From: Atherix ibis
Taxonomy: Eukaryota > Arthropoda > Insecta > Diptera > Athericidae
DNA length: 64,000 nt
Assembly (NCBI GenBank): GCA_958298945.1
Contig: OY282608.1
Span: forward strand, 59,000,951 to 59,064,950
Direction of reading: 5' to 3'
Shown in pieces: positions 14,340 through 27,692 of the stretch. How positions within the stretch are numbered: position 1 is the first letter of the stretch; every line of letters starts with the position of its first letter. Below the pieces are notes generated by a model. The model saw only the letters and a program-made list of their open reading frames with translations. It made no database searches and was not told the origin of the DNA. Both the position numbers and the translations under genes were made by a program.

Positions 14340-17300
14340 AACAAACCAACAAGCCAACAAGCCAACAAACCAACAAGCCAACAAGCCAACAAACGAACAA
14401 ACCAACAAACAAACAAACCAACAAACCAACAAACCAAAAAACCAACAAACCAACAAACCAACAAACCAACAAAACAACAAACCAACAAACCAACAAACCA
14501 ACAAACCAAAAAACCAACAAACCAACAAACCAACAAACCAACAAACCAACAAACCAACTAGCCAACAAACCAACAAACCAACAAGCCAACAAACCAACAA
14601 ACCAAAAAACAAATAAACCAACAAACCAACAAACCAACAAACCAACAAACCAATAAACCAACAAGCCAACAAGCCGAAAAACCAACAAACCAACAAACCA
14701 AAAAACCAACAAACGAACAAACCGACAAACCAACAAACCAACAAGCCAACAAACCAACAAACCAACAAGCCAACAAGCCAACAAACCAAAAAACCAACAA
14801 ACCAACAAACTAACAAACCAACAAACCAACAAACCAACAAACCAACAAACCAACAAACCAACAAGCCAACAAACCGACAAGCCAACAGTCCAACAATAAA
14901 CAAGCTAACAAACGAACAAACCAACAAACAAACAAACTAACAAACCAACAAACTAACAAACCAACAAACCAACAAACCAACAAACCAACAAACCAACAAA
15001 CCAACAAGCCAACAAGCCAACAAACCAACAAACCAACAAACCAACAAACGAACAAGCTAACAAGCTAACAAACCAACAAACCAACAAACTAACAAACCAA
15101 CAAACCAACAAACCAACAAACGAACAAACAAACAAACCAACAAACCAACAAACCAACAAACCAACAAACCAACAAACCAATAAACCAACAAGCCAACAAG
15201 CTATCAAACAAATAAACCAACAAACCAACAAACAAATAAAGCAACAAACTAACAAGCCAACAAACCAACAAGCCAAAAAAACAACAAACCACCAAGCCAA
15301 CAAGCCAACAAACCAACAAGCCAACAAACCAACAAGCAAACAAACCAAAAAACCAACAAACCAACTAACCAACAAGCCAACAAACCAACAAACCAACAAA
15401 CCAAGTAACCAACAAGCCAAGAAACCAACAAACCAGCAAACCAACAAACCAACAAACCAACAAACCAACAAACCAACAAACCAACAAGCCAACAAACGAA
15501 CAAACCAACAAACCAACAAACCAACAAAACAACAAGCCAACAAACCAACAAGCCAACAAACCAACAAACCAACAAACCAACAAAACAACAAACCACAAGC
15601 CAACAAGCCAACAAGCCAACAAACCAACAAACCAACAAGCCAACCAACCAACAAACCAACAAACCAACAAACCAACAAACCAACAAACCGACATACCAAC
15701 AAATCAACAAACCAACAAACCAACAAACCAACAAGCCAACAAACCAAAAAACCAACAAACCAATAAACCAACAAACCAACAAACCAACAAGCCAACAAGC
15801 CAACAAACCAAAAAACCAACAAACCAACAAACCAACAAACCAACAAGCTAACAAACCAAAAAAACAACAAACCAACAAACCAAGTAACCAACAAACCAAC
15901 AAACCAACAAGCCAAAAAGCCAACAAACCAACAAACCAACAAAGCAACAAACAAATAAACCAAAAAACCAACAAATCAACAAACCAACAAACCAACAAAC
16001 CAACAAACCAACAAACCAACAAACGAACAAACGAACAAACCAACAAACCAACAAACCAACAAGCCAACAAACCAACAAACCAACAAACTAACAAACCAAC
16101 AAACCAACAAATCAACAAACCGACAAACCAACAAACCAACAAACCAACAAACCAACAAACCAACAAACCAACAAACGAACAAACCAACAAACCAAGAAAC
16201 CAACAAACCAACAAGCCAACAAGCCAACAAACCAACAAACCAACAAGCCAACAAGCCAACAAACCAACAAACCAACAAACCAACAAACCAACAAACCAAC
16301 AAACCAACAAACCAAGAAACCAACAAACCAACAAACCAACAAATCAAGAAACCAACAAACCAACAAACCAACAAGCCAAAAAACCAACAAACCAACAAGC
16401 CAACAAGCCAACAAACCAACAAACCAACAAACCAAAAAACCAACAAAACAACAAACCAACAAACCAATAAGCCAACTAACCAACAAACCAACAAGCCAAC
16501 AAACCAACAAGCCAACAAACCAAAATACTAACAAACCAATAAGCCAACAAACCAACAAACTAACAAACCAACAAACCAACAAGCCAACAAACCAACAAAC
16601 CAACAAACCAACAAACCAACAACCCACAAGCCAACAAGCCAACAAGCCAACAAGCCAATAAACCAACAAACCAACAAACCAACAAACCAACAAACCAACA
16701 AACTAACACAACCAACAAACGAACAAACAAACAAACCAACAAACCAACAAGCCAACAAACCAACAAACCAACAAGCCAACAAGCCAACAAACCAACAAAC
16801 CAACAAACCAACAAACCAATATACCAACAAACCAACAAATCAACAAACCAACAAACCAACAAGCCAACAAAAGAAAAAACCAACAAACCAACAAACCAAC
16901 AAACTAACAAACCAACAAACTAACAAGCCAACAAGCCAACAAACCAAAAAACCAACAAACCAACAAACCAACAAACCAACAAGCCAACAAACCAAAAAAA
17001 CAACAAACCAACAAACCAAGTAACCAACAAACCAACAAACCAACAAAACAACAAACCAACAAACCAACGAACCAACAAGCCAACAAACCAAAAAACCAAT
17101 AAATCAACCTACCAACAAACCAACAAACAAACAAACCAACAAACCAACAGGCCAACAAACCAACAAACCAACAAGCCAAGAAACCAACAACCCAACAAAC
17201 GAACAAACCAACAAACAAACAAACAAACAAACCAACAAACCAACAAACCAACAAACCAACAAACCAACAAGCCAACAAGCCAAAAAACGAACAAACCAAC

Positions 17301-20300
17301 AAGCCAACAAGCCAACAAGCCAACAAACCAACAAGCCAACAAACGAACAAACGAACAAACCAACAAACCAACAAACCAATATACCAACAAACCAACAAAC
17401 CAACAAACCAACAAACCAACAAACCAACAAGCCAACAAAAGAAAAAACCAACAAACCAACAAACCAACAAACTAACAAACCAACAAACTAACAAGCCAAC
17501 AAGCCAACAAACCAAAAAACCAACAAACCAACAAGCCAACAAGCCAACAAACCAACAAACCAACAAACCAACAAACCAATATACCAACAAACCAACAAAC
17601 CAACAAACCAACAAACCAACAAGCCAACAAAAGAAAAAACCAACAAACCAACAAACCAACAAACTAACAAACCAACAAACTAACAAGCCAACAAGCCAAC
17701 AAACCAAAAAACCAACAAACCAACAAACCAACAAACCAACAAGCCAACAAACCAAAAAAACAACAAACCAACAAACCAAGTAACCAACAAACCAACAAAC
17801 CAACAAAACAACAAACCAACAAACCAACGAACCAACAAGCCAACAAACCAAAAAACCAATAAATCAACCTACCAACAAACCAACAAACAAACAAACCAAC
17901 AAACCAACAGGCCAACAAACCAACAAACCAACAAGCCAAGAAACCAACAATCCAACAAACGAACAAACCAACAAACAAACAAACAAACAAACCAACAAAC
18001 CAACAAACCAACAAACCAACAAACCAACAAGCCAACAAGCCAAAAAACGAACAAACCAACAAGCCAACAAGCCAACAAGCCAACAAACCAACAAGCCAAC
18101 AAACGAACAAACCAACAAACAAACAAACCACCAAACCAACAAACCAACAAACCAACAAACAAATAAACCAACAAACCAACAAACCAACAAATCAGTAAAA
18201 CAACAAACCAACAAACCAACAAACCAACAAATCAACACACCAACAAACCAACAAACCAACAAACTAACAAACCAACAAGTGAACAAACCAACAAACCAAC
18301 AAACCAACAAACCAACAAACAAACAAAAAAACAAACCAACAAACCAACAAGCCAACAAACCAACAACCCAACAAGCCAACAAGCCAACAAAGCAACAAAC
18401 CAACAAACCAACAAACCACAACAAACCAACAAACCAACAAGCCAACAAACCAACAAGCCAACAAACGAACAAACCAACAAACAAACAAACCACCAAACCA
18501 ACAAACCAACAAACCAACAAACAAATAAACCAACAAACCAACAAACCAACAAATCAATAAAACAACAAACCAACAAACCAACAAACCAACAAACCAATAA
18601 GTCAACAAACCAAAAAACCAACAAACCAACAAACCAACAAGCCAGCAAACCAACAAAACAACAAACCAAGTAACCAACAAACCAACAAACCAACAAACCA
18701 ACAATCCAAAAAACCAACAAACCAACAAACCAAGAAGCCAACTATCCAACAAACCAACAAGCCAACAAGCAAACAAACGAACAAACGAACAAACCAACAA
18801 ACCAACAAACCAACAAACGAACAAACCAACAAACCAACAAACCAACAAACCAACAAACCAACAAACCAACAAACCAACAAACCAACAAACCAACAAACCA
18901 ACAAACCAACAAACCAACAAACCAACAAACCAACAAACGAACAATCTAACAAGCTAACAAACCAACAAACCAACAAACCAACAAACCAACAAACCAACAA
19001 ACCAACAAACGAACAAACAAACAAACCAACAAACCAAGATACCAACAAACCAATAAACCAACAAGCCAACAAACTATCAAACAAATAAACCAACAAACCA
19101 ACAAACCAACAAACAAATAAACCAACAAACCAACAAGCCAACAAACCAACAAGCCAAAAAACCAACAAACCACCAAGCCAACAAGCCAACAAACCAACAA
19201 GCCAACAAACCAACAAACAAACAACCAAAAAACCAACAAACCAACTAAACAACAAGCCAACAAACCAACAAACCAACAAACCAAGAAACCAACAAGCCAA
19301 GAAACCAACAAACCAGCAAACCAACAAACCAACAAACCAACAAACCAACAAACCAACAAACCAACAAGCCAACAAACGAACAAACCAACAAACCAACAAA
19401 CCAACAAGCCAACAAACCAACAAACCAACAAACCAACAAACCAACAAACCAACAAACCAACAAACGAACAAACAAACAAACCAACAAACCAACAAGCCAA
19501 CCAACCAACAAACCAACAAGCCAACCAGCCAACAAACCAACAAACCAACAAACCAACAAAACAACAAACCGACATACCAACAAATCAACAAACCAACAAA
19601 ACAACAAACCGACATACCAAAAAACCAACAAACCAATAAACCAACAAACCAACAAACCAACAAGCCAACAAGCCAACAAACCAAAAAACCAACAAACCAA
19701 CAAACCAACCAACCAACAAGCTAACAAACCAAAAAAACAACAAACCAACAAACCAAGTAACCAACAAACCAACAAACCAACAAGCCAAAAAGCCAACAAA
19801 CCAACAAACGAACAAACCAACAAAGCAACAAACAAATAAACCAACAAACCAACAAACCAACAAACCAACAAAACCAACAAACCAACAAATGAACAAACCA
19901 ACAAACCAACAAACGAACAAACCAACAAACCAACAAACCAACAAACTAACAAACCAACAAACCAACAAACCAACAAACCAACAAACCAACAAACCAACAA
20001 ACTAAAAAACCAACAAACCAACAAACCAACAAACCAACAAACGAACAAACCAACAAACCAAGAAACCAACAAACCAACAAGCCAACAAGCCAACAAACCA
20101 ACAAACCAACAAGCCAACAAGCCAACAAACCAACAAACCAACAAACCAACAAACCAACAAATCAAGAAACCAACAAACCAACAAACCAACAAGCCAAAAA
20201 ACCAACAAACCAACAAGCCAACAAGCCAACAAACCAACAAACGAAAAAACCAACAAACCAACAAACCAACAAACCAACAAACCAATAAGCCAACAAACCA

Positions 20301-20464
20301 ACAAACCAACAAGCAAACAAACCAACAAGCCAACAAACCAACAAACTAACAAACCAATAAGCCAACAAACCAACAAACTAACAAACCAACAAACCAACAA
20401 GCCAACAAACCAACAAACCAACAAACCAACAAACCAACAAACCAACAAACCAACAAACCACAAG
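14340..20464 (+). repeat. Left copy of the ~5.7-kb segmental tandem duplication
   Basis: Barcodes in this block recur in the same order further right. CAGTCC with its one-base-short AATAAACAAGC unit lies at 14886 and 21365. CTATC lies at 15201 and 21672, and CCACAAG at 15593 and 22064 (392 bp after CTATC in both copies). GACATACC lies at 15690 and 22161 (97 bp later in both) and CCTACC at 17108 and 23571. Beyond 17.9 kb the matches continue with AGTGAAC at 18278/23973, CAAGATACC at 19038/24709, paired GACATACC units 40 bp apart at 19571/25329, and CCACAAG at 20458/26225. The offset falls from about 6,463 to 5,703 bp across the 760-bp duplication that only this copy has. Confidence 0.85.
16761..18112 (+). 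repeat. 760-bp (95-unit) tandem duplication
   Basis: Bases 16,761-17,352 and 17,521-18,112 are near-identical at an offset of exactly 760 bp. I found two differences on reading through: T at 16839 versus C at 17599, and an AACCCAAC versus AATCCAAC unit. Shared rare units include AAGAAAAAAC at 16871/17631 and CCTACC at 17108/17868. The intervening 17,353-17,520 carries a third AAGAAAAAAC copy (17439), 24 octamers before the second. The corresponding right-hand segment (around 23.3-23.8 kb) has one AAGAAAAAAC (23334) and one CCTACC (23571), so the duplication is specific to the left copy. Confidence 0.9.
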
Positions 20465-20819
20465 CCAACAAGCCAACAAGCCAACAAGCCAACAAAACAA
20501 CAAACCGACATACCAACAAATCAACAAACCAACAAACCAACAAACCAACAAACAAATAAACCAACAAACCAACAAACCAACAAACCAACAAACCAACAAA
20601 CCAACAAACCAACAAGCCAACAAACGAACAAACTAACAAACAAACAAACCAACAAACGAACAAACCAACAAACCAACAAACCAACACACCAACAAACCAA
20701 CTAGCCAACAAACCAACAAACCAACAAGCCAACAAACGAACAAACTAACAAACAAACAAACCAACAAACGAACAAACCAACAAACCAACAAACCAACAAC
20801 CGAACAAATCAACAAGCCA
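20465..20819 (+). repeat. Junction between the two segmental copies
   Basis: After CCACAAG and a GACATACC unit near 20,505, the sequence leaves the order seen after 26,225 and enters a beta-type stretch with CTAGCC and ACCGAAC units that leads into the right copy. There is no unique DNA at the junction; the octamer array simply changes barcode family. Confidence 0.6.
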
Positions 20820-23800
20820 ACAAACCAACAAACCAACAAGCCAACAAGCCAACAAACCAACAAGCCAACAAGCCAACAAACGAACAAACCAACAAACAAA
20901 CAAACCAACAAACCAACAAACCAAAAAACCAACAAACCAACAAACCAACAAACCAACAAAACAACAAACCAACAAACCAACAAACCAACAAACCAAAAAA
21001 CCAACAAACCAACAAACCAACAAACCAACAAACCAACAAACCAACTAGCCAACAAACCAACAAACCAACAAGCCAACAAACCAACAAACCAAAAAACAAA
21101 TAAACCAACAAACCAACAAACCAACAAACCAACAAACCAATAAACCAACAAGCCAACAAGCCGAAAAACCAACAAACCAACAAACCAAAAAACCAACAAA
21201 CGAACAAACCAACAAACCAACAAACCAACAAGCCAACAAACCAACAAACCAACAAGCCAACAAGCCAACAAACCAAAAAACCAACAAACCAACAAACTAA
21301 CAAACCAACAAACCAACAAACCAACAAACCAACAAATCAACAAGCCAACAAACCAACAAGCCAACAGTCCAACAATAAACAAGCTAACAAACGAACAAAC
21401 CAACAAACAAACAAACTAACAAACCAACAAACTAACAAACCAACAAACCAACAAACCAACAAACCAACAAACCAACAAGCCAACAAGCCAACAAACCAAC
21501 AAACCAACAAACCAACAAACGAACAAGCTAACAAGCTAACAAACCAACAAACCAACAAACTAACAAACCAACAAACCAACAAACCAACAAACGAACAAAC
21601 AAACAAACCAACAAACCAACAAACCAACAAACCAACAAACCAACAAACCAATAAACCAACAAGCCAACAAGCTATCAAACAAATAAACCAACAAACCAAC
21701 AAACAAATAAACCAACAAACTAACAAGCCAACAAACCAACAAGCCAAAAAACCAACAAACCACCAAGCCAACAAGCCAACAAACCAACAAGCCAACAAAC
21801 CAACAAGCAAACAAACCAAAAAACCAACAAACCAACTAACCAACAAGCCAACAAACCAACAAACCAACAAACCAAGTAACCAACAAGCCAAGAAACCAAC
21901 AAACCAGCAAACCAACAAACCAACAAACCAACAAACCAACAAACCAACAAACCAACAAGCCAACAAACGAACAAACCAACAAACCAACAAACCAACAAAA
22001 CAACAAGCCAACAAACCAACAAGCCAACAAACCAACAAACCAACAAACCAACAAAACAACAAACCACAAGCCAACAAGCCAACAAGCCAACAAACCAACA
22101 AACCAACAAGCCAACCAACCAACAAACCAACAAACCAACAAACCAACAAACCAACAAACCGACATACCAACAAATCAACAAACCAACAAACCAACAAACC
22201 AACAAGCCAACAAACCAAAAAACCAACAAACCAACAAACCAATAAACCAACAAACCAACAAACCAACAAGCCAACAAGCCAACAAACCAAAAAACCAACA
22301 AACCAACAAACCAACAAACCAACAAACCAACAAGCTAACAAACCAAAAAAACAACAAACCAACAAACCAACAAACCAACAAGCCAAAAAGCCAACAAACG
22401 AACAAACGAACAAACCAACAAAGCAACAAACAAATAAACCAACAAACCAACAAATCAACAAACCAACAAACCAACAAACCAACAAACCAACAAACCAACA
22501 AACGAACAAACGAACAAACCAACAAACCAACAAACCAACAAGCCAACAAACCAACAAACCAACAAACTAACAAACCAACAAACCAACAAACCAACAAACC
22601 GACAAACCAACAAACCAACAAACCAACAAACCAACAAACCAACAAACCAACAAACAAACAAACCAACAAACCAAGAAACCAACAAACCAACAAGCCAACA
22701 AGCCAACAAACCAACAAACCAACAAACCAACAAGCCAACAAGCCAACAAGCCAACAAACCAACAATCCAACAAACCAACAAACCAACAAACCAACAAACC
22801 AAGAAACCAACAAACCAACAAACCAACAAATCAAGAAACCAACAAACCAACAAGCCAAAAAACCAACAAAACAACAAGCCAACAAGCCAACAAACCAACA
22901 AACCAAAAAACCAACAAAACAACAAACCAACAAACCAATAAGCCAACAAACCAACAAACCAACAAGCCAACAAACCAACAAGCCAACAAACCAAAATACT
23001 AACAAACCAATAAGCCAACAAACCAACAAACTAACAAACCAACAAACCAACAAGCCAACAAACCAACAAACCAACAAACCAACAACCCAACAAACCACAA
23101 GCCAACAAGCCAACAAGCCAACAAGCCAATAAACCAACAAACCAACAAACCAACAAACCAACAAACTAACACAACCAACAAACGAACAAACAAACAAACC
23201 AACAAACCAACAAGCCAACAAACCAACAAACCAACAAGCCAACAAGCCAACAAACCAACAAACCAACAAACCAACAAACCAATATACCAACAAACCAACA
23301 AACCAACAAACCAACAAACCAACAAGCCAACAAAAGAAAAAACCAACAAACCAACAAACCAACAAACTAACAAACCAACAAACTAACAAGCCAACAAGCC
23401 AACAAACCAAAAAACCAACAAACCAACAAACCAACAAACCAACAAGCCAACAAACCAAAAAAACAACAAACCAACAAACCAAGTAACCAACAAACCAACA
23501 AACCAACAAAACAACAAACCAACAAACCAACGAACCAACAAGCCAACAAACCAAAAAACCAATAAATCAACCTACCAACAAACCAACAAACAAACAAACC
23601 AACAAACCAACAGGCCAACAAACCAACAAACCAACAAGCCAAGAAACCAACAACCCAACAAACGAACAAACCAACAAACAAACAAACAAACAAACCAACA
23701 AACCAACAAACCAACAAACTAACAAACCAACAAGCCAACAAGCCAAAAAACGAACAAACCAACAAGCCAACAAGCCAACAAGCCAACAAGCCAACAAGCC

Positions 23801-26231
23801 AACAAACGAACAAACCAACAAACAAACAAACCACCAAACCAACAAACCAACAAACCAACAAACAAATAAACCAACAAACCAACAAACCAACAAATCAGTA
23901 AAACAACAAACCAACAAACCAACAAACCAACACACCAACAAACCAACAAACCAACAAACTAACAAACCAACAAGTGAACAAACCAACAAACCAACAAACC
24001 AACAAACCAACAAACAAACAAAAAAACAAACCAACAAACCAACAAGCCAACAAACCAACAACCCAACAAGCCAACAAGCCAACAAAGCAACAAACCAACA
24101 AACCAACAAACCACAACAAACCAACAAACCAACAATCCAACAAACCAACAAGCCAACAAACGAACAAACCAACAAACAAACAAACCACCAAACCAACAAA
24201 CCAACAAACCAACAAACCAACAAACAAATAAACCAACAAACCAACAAACCAACAAATCAATAAAACAACAAACCAACAAACCAACAAACCAACAAACCAA
24301 CAAACCAACAAGTCAACAAACCAAAAAACCAACAAACCAACAAACCAAAAAGCCAGCAAACCAACAAAACAACAAACCAAGTAACCAACAAACCAACAAA
24401 CCAACAAACCAACAATCCAAAAAACCAACAAACCAACAAACCAACAAGCCAACAATCCAACAAACCAACAAGCCAACAAGCAAACAAACGAACAAACGAA
24501 CAAACCAACAAACCAACAAACCAACAAACGAACAAACCAACAAACCAACAAACCAACAAACCAACAAACCAACAAACCAACAAACCAACAAACCAACAAA
24601 CCAACAAACCAACAAACGAACAAGCTAACAAGCTAACAAACCAACAAACCAACAAACCAACAAACCAACAAACCAACAAACGAACAAACAAACAAACCAA
24701 CAAACCAAGATACCAACAAACCAATAAACCAACAAGCCAACAAACTATCAAACAAATAAACCAACAAACCAACAAACCAACAAACAAATAAACCAACAAA
24801 CCAACAAGCCAACAAACCAACAAGCCAAAAAACCAACAAACCACCAAGCCAACAAGCCAACAAACCAACAAGCCAACAAACCAACAAACAAACAACCAAA
24901 AAACCAACAAACCAACTAAACAACAAGCCAACAAACCAACAAACCAACAAACCAACAAACCAAGAAACCAACAAGCCAAGAAACCAACAAACCAGCAAAC
25001 CAACAAACCAACAAACCAACAAACCAACAAACCAACAAACCAACAAGCCAACAAACGAACAAACCAACAAACCAATAAACCAACAAACCAACAAGCCAAC
25101 AAACCAACAAGCCAACAAACCAACAAACCAACAAACCAACAAAACAACAAACCACAAGCCAACAAGCCAACAAGCCAACAAACCAACAAACCAACAAACC
25201 AACAAACCAACAAACCAACAAACGAACAAACAAACAAACCAACAAACCAACAAGCCAACCAACCAACAAACCAACAAGCCAACCAGCCAACAAACCAACA
25301 AACCAACAAACCAACAAAACAACAAACCGACATACCAACAAATCAACAAACCAACAAAACAACAAACCGACATACCAAAAAACCAACAAACCAATAAACC
25401 AACAAACCAACAAACCAACAAGCCAACAAGCCAACAAACCAAAAAACCAACAAACCAACAAACCAACCAACCAACAAGCTAACAAACCAAAAAAACAACA
25501 AACCAACAAACCAAGTAACCAACAAACCAACAAACCAACAAGCCAAAAAGCCAACAAACCAACAAACGAACAAACCAACAAAGCAACATACAAATAAACC
25601 AACAAACCAACAAACCAACAAACCAACAAAACCAACAAACCAACAAACCAACAAAACCAACAAACCAACAAATCAACAAACCAACAAACCAACAAACGAA
25701 CAAACCAACAAACCAACAAACCAACAAACTAACAAACCAACAAACCAACAAACCAACAAACCAACAAACCAACAAACCAACAAACTAAAAAACCAACAAA
25801 CCAACAAACCAACAAACCAACAAACGAACAAACCAACAAACCAAGAAACCAACAAACCAACAAGCCAACAAGCCAACAAACCAACAAACCAACAAGCCAA
25901 CAAGCCAACAAACCAACAAACCAACAAACCAACAAACCAACAAATCAAGAAACCAACAAACCAACAAACCAACAAGCCAAAAAACCAACAAACCAACAAG
26001 CCAACAAGCCAACAAACCAACAAACGAAAAAACCAACAAACCAACAAACCAACAAACTAACAAACCAATAAGCCAACAAACCAACAAACCAACAAGCAAA
26101 CAAACCAACAAGCCAACAAACCAACAAACTAACAAACCAATAAGCCAACAAACCAACAAACTAACAAACCAACAAACCAACAAGCCAACAAACCAACAAA
26201 CCAACAAACCAACAAACCAACAAACCACAAG
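20820..26231 (+). repeat. Right copy of the ~5.7-kb segmental tandem duplication
   Basis: The order of rare units matches the left copy: CAGTCC 21365, CTATC 21672, CCACAAG 22064, GACATACC 22161, AAGAAAAAAC 23334, CCTACC 23571, AGTGAAC 23973, CAAGATACC 24709, a CAACCAAAA one-base-short unit at 24893, GACATACC pair 25329/25369, CCACAAG 26225. It lacks the 760-bp duplication of the left copy. It has two AAAACC one-base insertions (about 25,629 and 25,653) where the left copy has one (about 19,869). Its right end overlaps the first copy of a 751-bp tandem duplication. Confidence 0.85.
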
Positions 26232-27206
26232 CCAACAAGCCAACAAGCCAACAAGCCAACAAAACAACAAACCAACAAACCAACAAACCAACAAACTAAC
26301 AAACCAACAACCGAACAAACAAACAAACCAACAAACCAACAAGCCAACAAACCAACAAACCAACAAGCCAACAAGCCAACAAGCCAACAAACCAACAAAC
26401 CAACAAACCAACAAACCATTATACCAACAAACCAACAAACCAACAAACCAACAAGCCAACAAACCAACAAACCAACAAACTAACAAACCAACAAACCAAC
26501 AAACCAACAAACCAACAAACCAACAAACCAACAAACTAAAAAACCAACAAACCAACAAACCAACAAACCAACAAACGAACAAACCAACAAACCAAGAAAC
26601 CAACAAACCAACAAGCCAACAAGCCAACAAACCAACAAACCAACAAGCCAACAAGCCAACAAACCAACAAACCAACAAACCAACAAACCAACAAATCAAG
26701 AAACCAACAAACCAACAAACCAACAAGCCAAAAAACCAACAAACCAACAAGCCAACAAGCCAACAAACCAACAAACGAAAAAACCAACAAACCAACAAAC
26801 CAACAAACTAACAAACCAATAAGCCAACAAACCAACAAACCAACAAGCAAACAAACCAACAAGCCAACAAACCAACAAACTAACAAACCAATAAGCCAAC
26901 AAACCAACAAACTAACAAACCAACAAACCAACAAGCCAACAAACCAACAAACCAACAAACCAACAAACCAACAAACCACAAGCCAACAAGCCAACAAGCC
27001 AACAAGCCAACAAAACAACAAACCAACAAACCAACAAACCAACAAACTAACAAACCAACAACCGAACAAACAAACAAACCAACAAACCAACAAGCCAACA
27101 AACCAACAAACCAACAAGCCAACAAGCCAACAAGCCAACAAACCAACAAACCAACAAACCAACAAACCATTATACCAACAAACCAACAAACCAACAAACC
27201 AACAAA
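25705..27206 (+). repeat. 751-bp head-to-tail tandem duplication
   Basis: Copies are about 25,705-26,455 and 26,456-27,206. Anchors shared at an offset of exactly 751 bp are ACTAAAAAACC 25784/26535, ATCAAG 25944/26695, CCACAAG 26225/26976 and CATTATACC 26417/27168. The period is 94 octamers minus one base because each copy carries the one-base-short ACCACAAG unit. I saw very few differences, so this is among the most recent events in the window. Confidence 0.9.
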
Positions 27207-27692
27207 CCAACAAACCAACAAGCCAACAAATCAAAAAACCAACAAACCAACAAACCAACAAACCAACAAACTAACAAGCCAACAAGCCAACAAACCAAAA
27301 AACCAACAAACCAACAAACCAACAAACCAACAAGCCAACAAACCAAAAAAACAACAAACCAACAAACCAAGTAACCAACAAACCAACAAACCAACAAAAC
27401 AACAAACCAACAAACCAACGAACCAACAAGCCAACAAACCAACAAACCAACAAACCAACAAACCAACAAACCAACAAACCAACAAACCAACAAACCAAGA
27501 AACCAACAAACCAACAAATCAAGAAACCAACAAACCAACAAACCAACAAGCCAAAAAACCAACAAACCAACAAGCCAACAAGCCAACAAACCAACAAACC
27601 AACAAATCAGTAAAACAACAAACCAACAAACCAACAAACGAACAAACCAACACACCAACAAACCAACAAACCAACAAACTAACAAACCAACA
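27207..27692 (+). repeat. Bridging satellite stretch
   Basis: Octamer array between the 751-bp duplication and the following 2.2-2.4 kb tandem copies. It shows a TCAAAAAACC unit, an AAGTAACC unit and a TCAGTAAAAC unit that also occurs near 18,190, 23,893 and 29,854. It looks assembled from zone C pieces and has no unique sequence. Confidence 0.6.
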
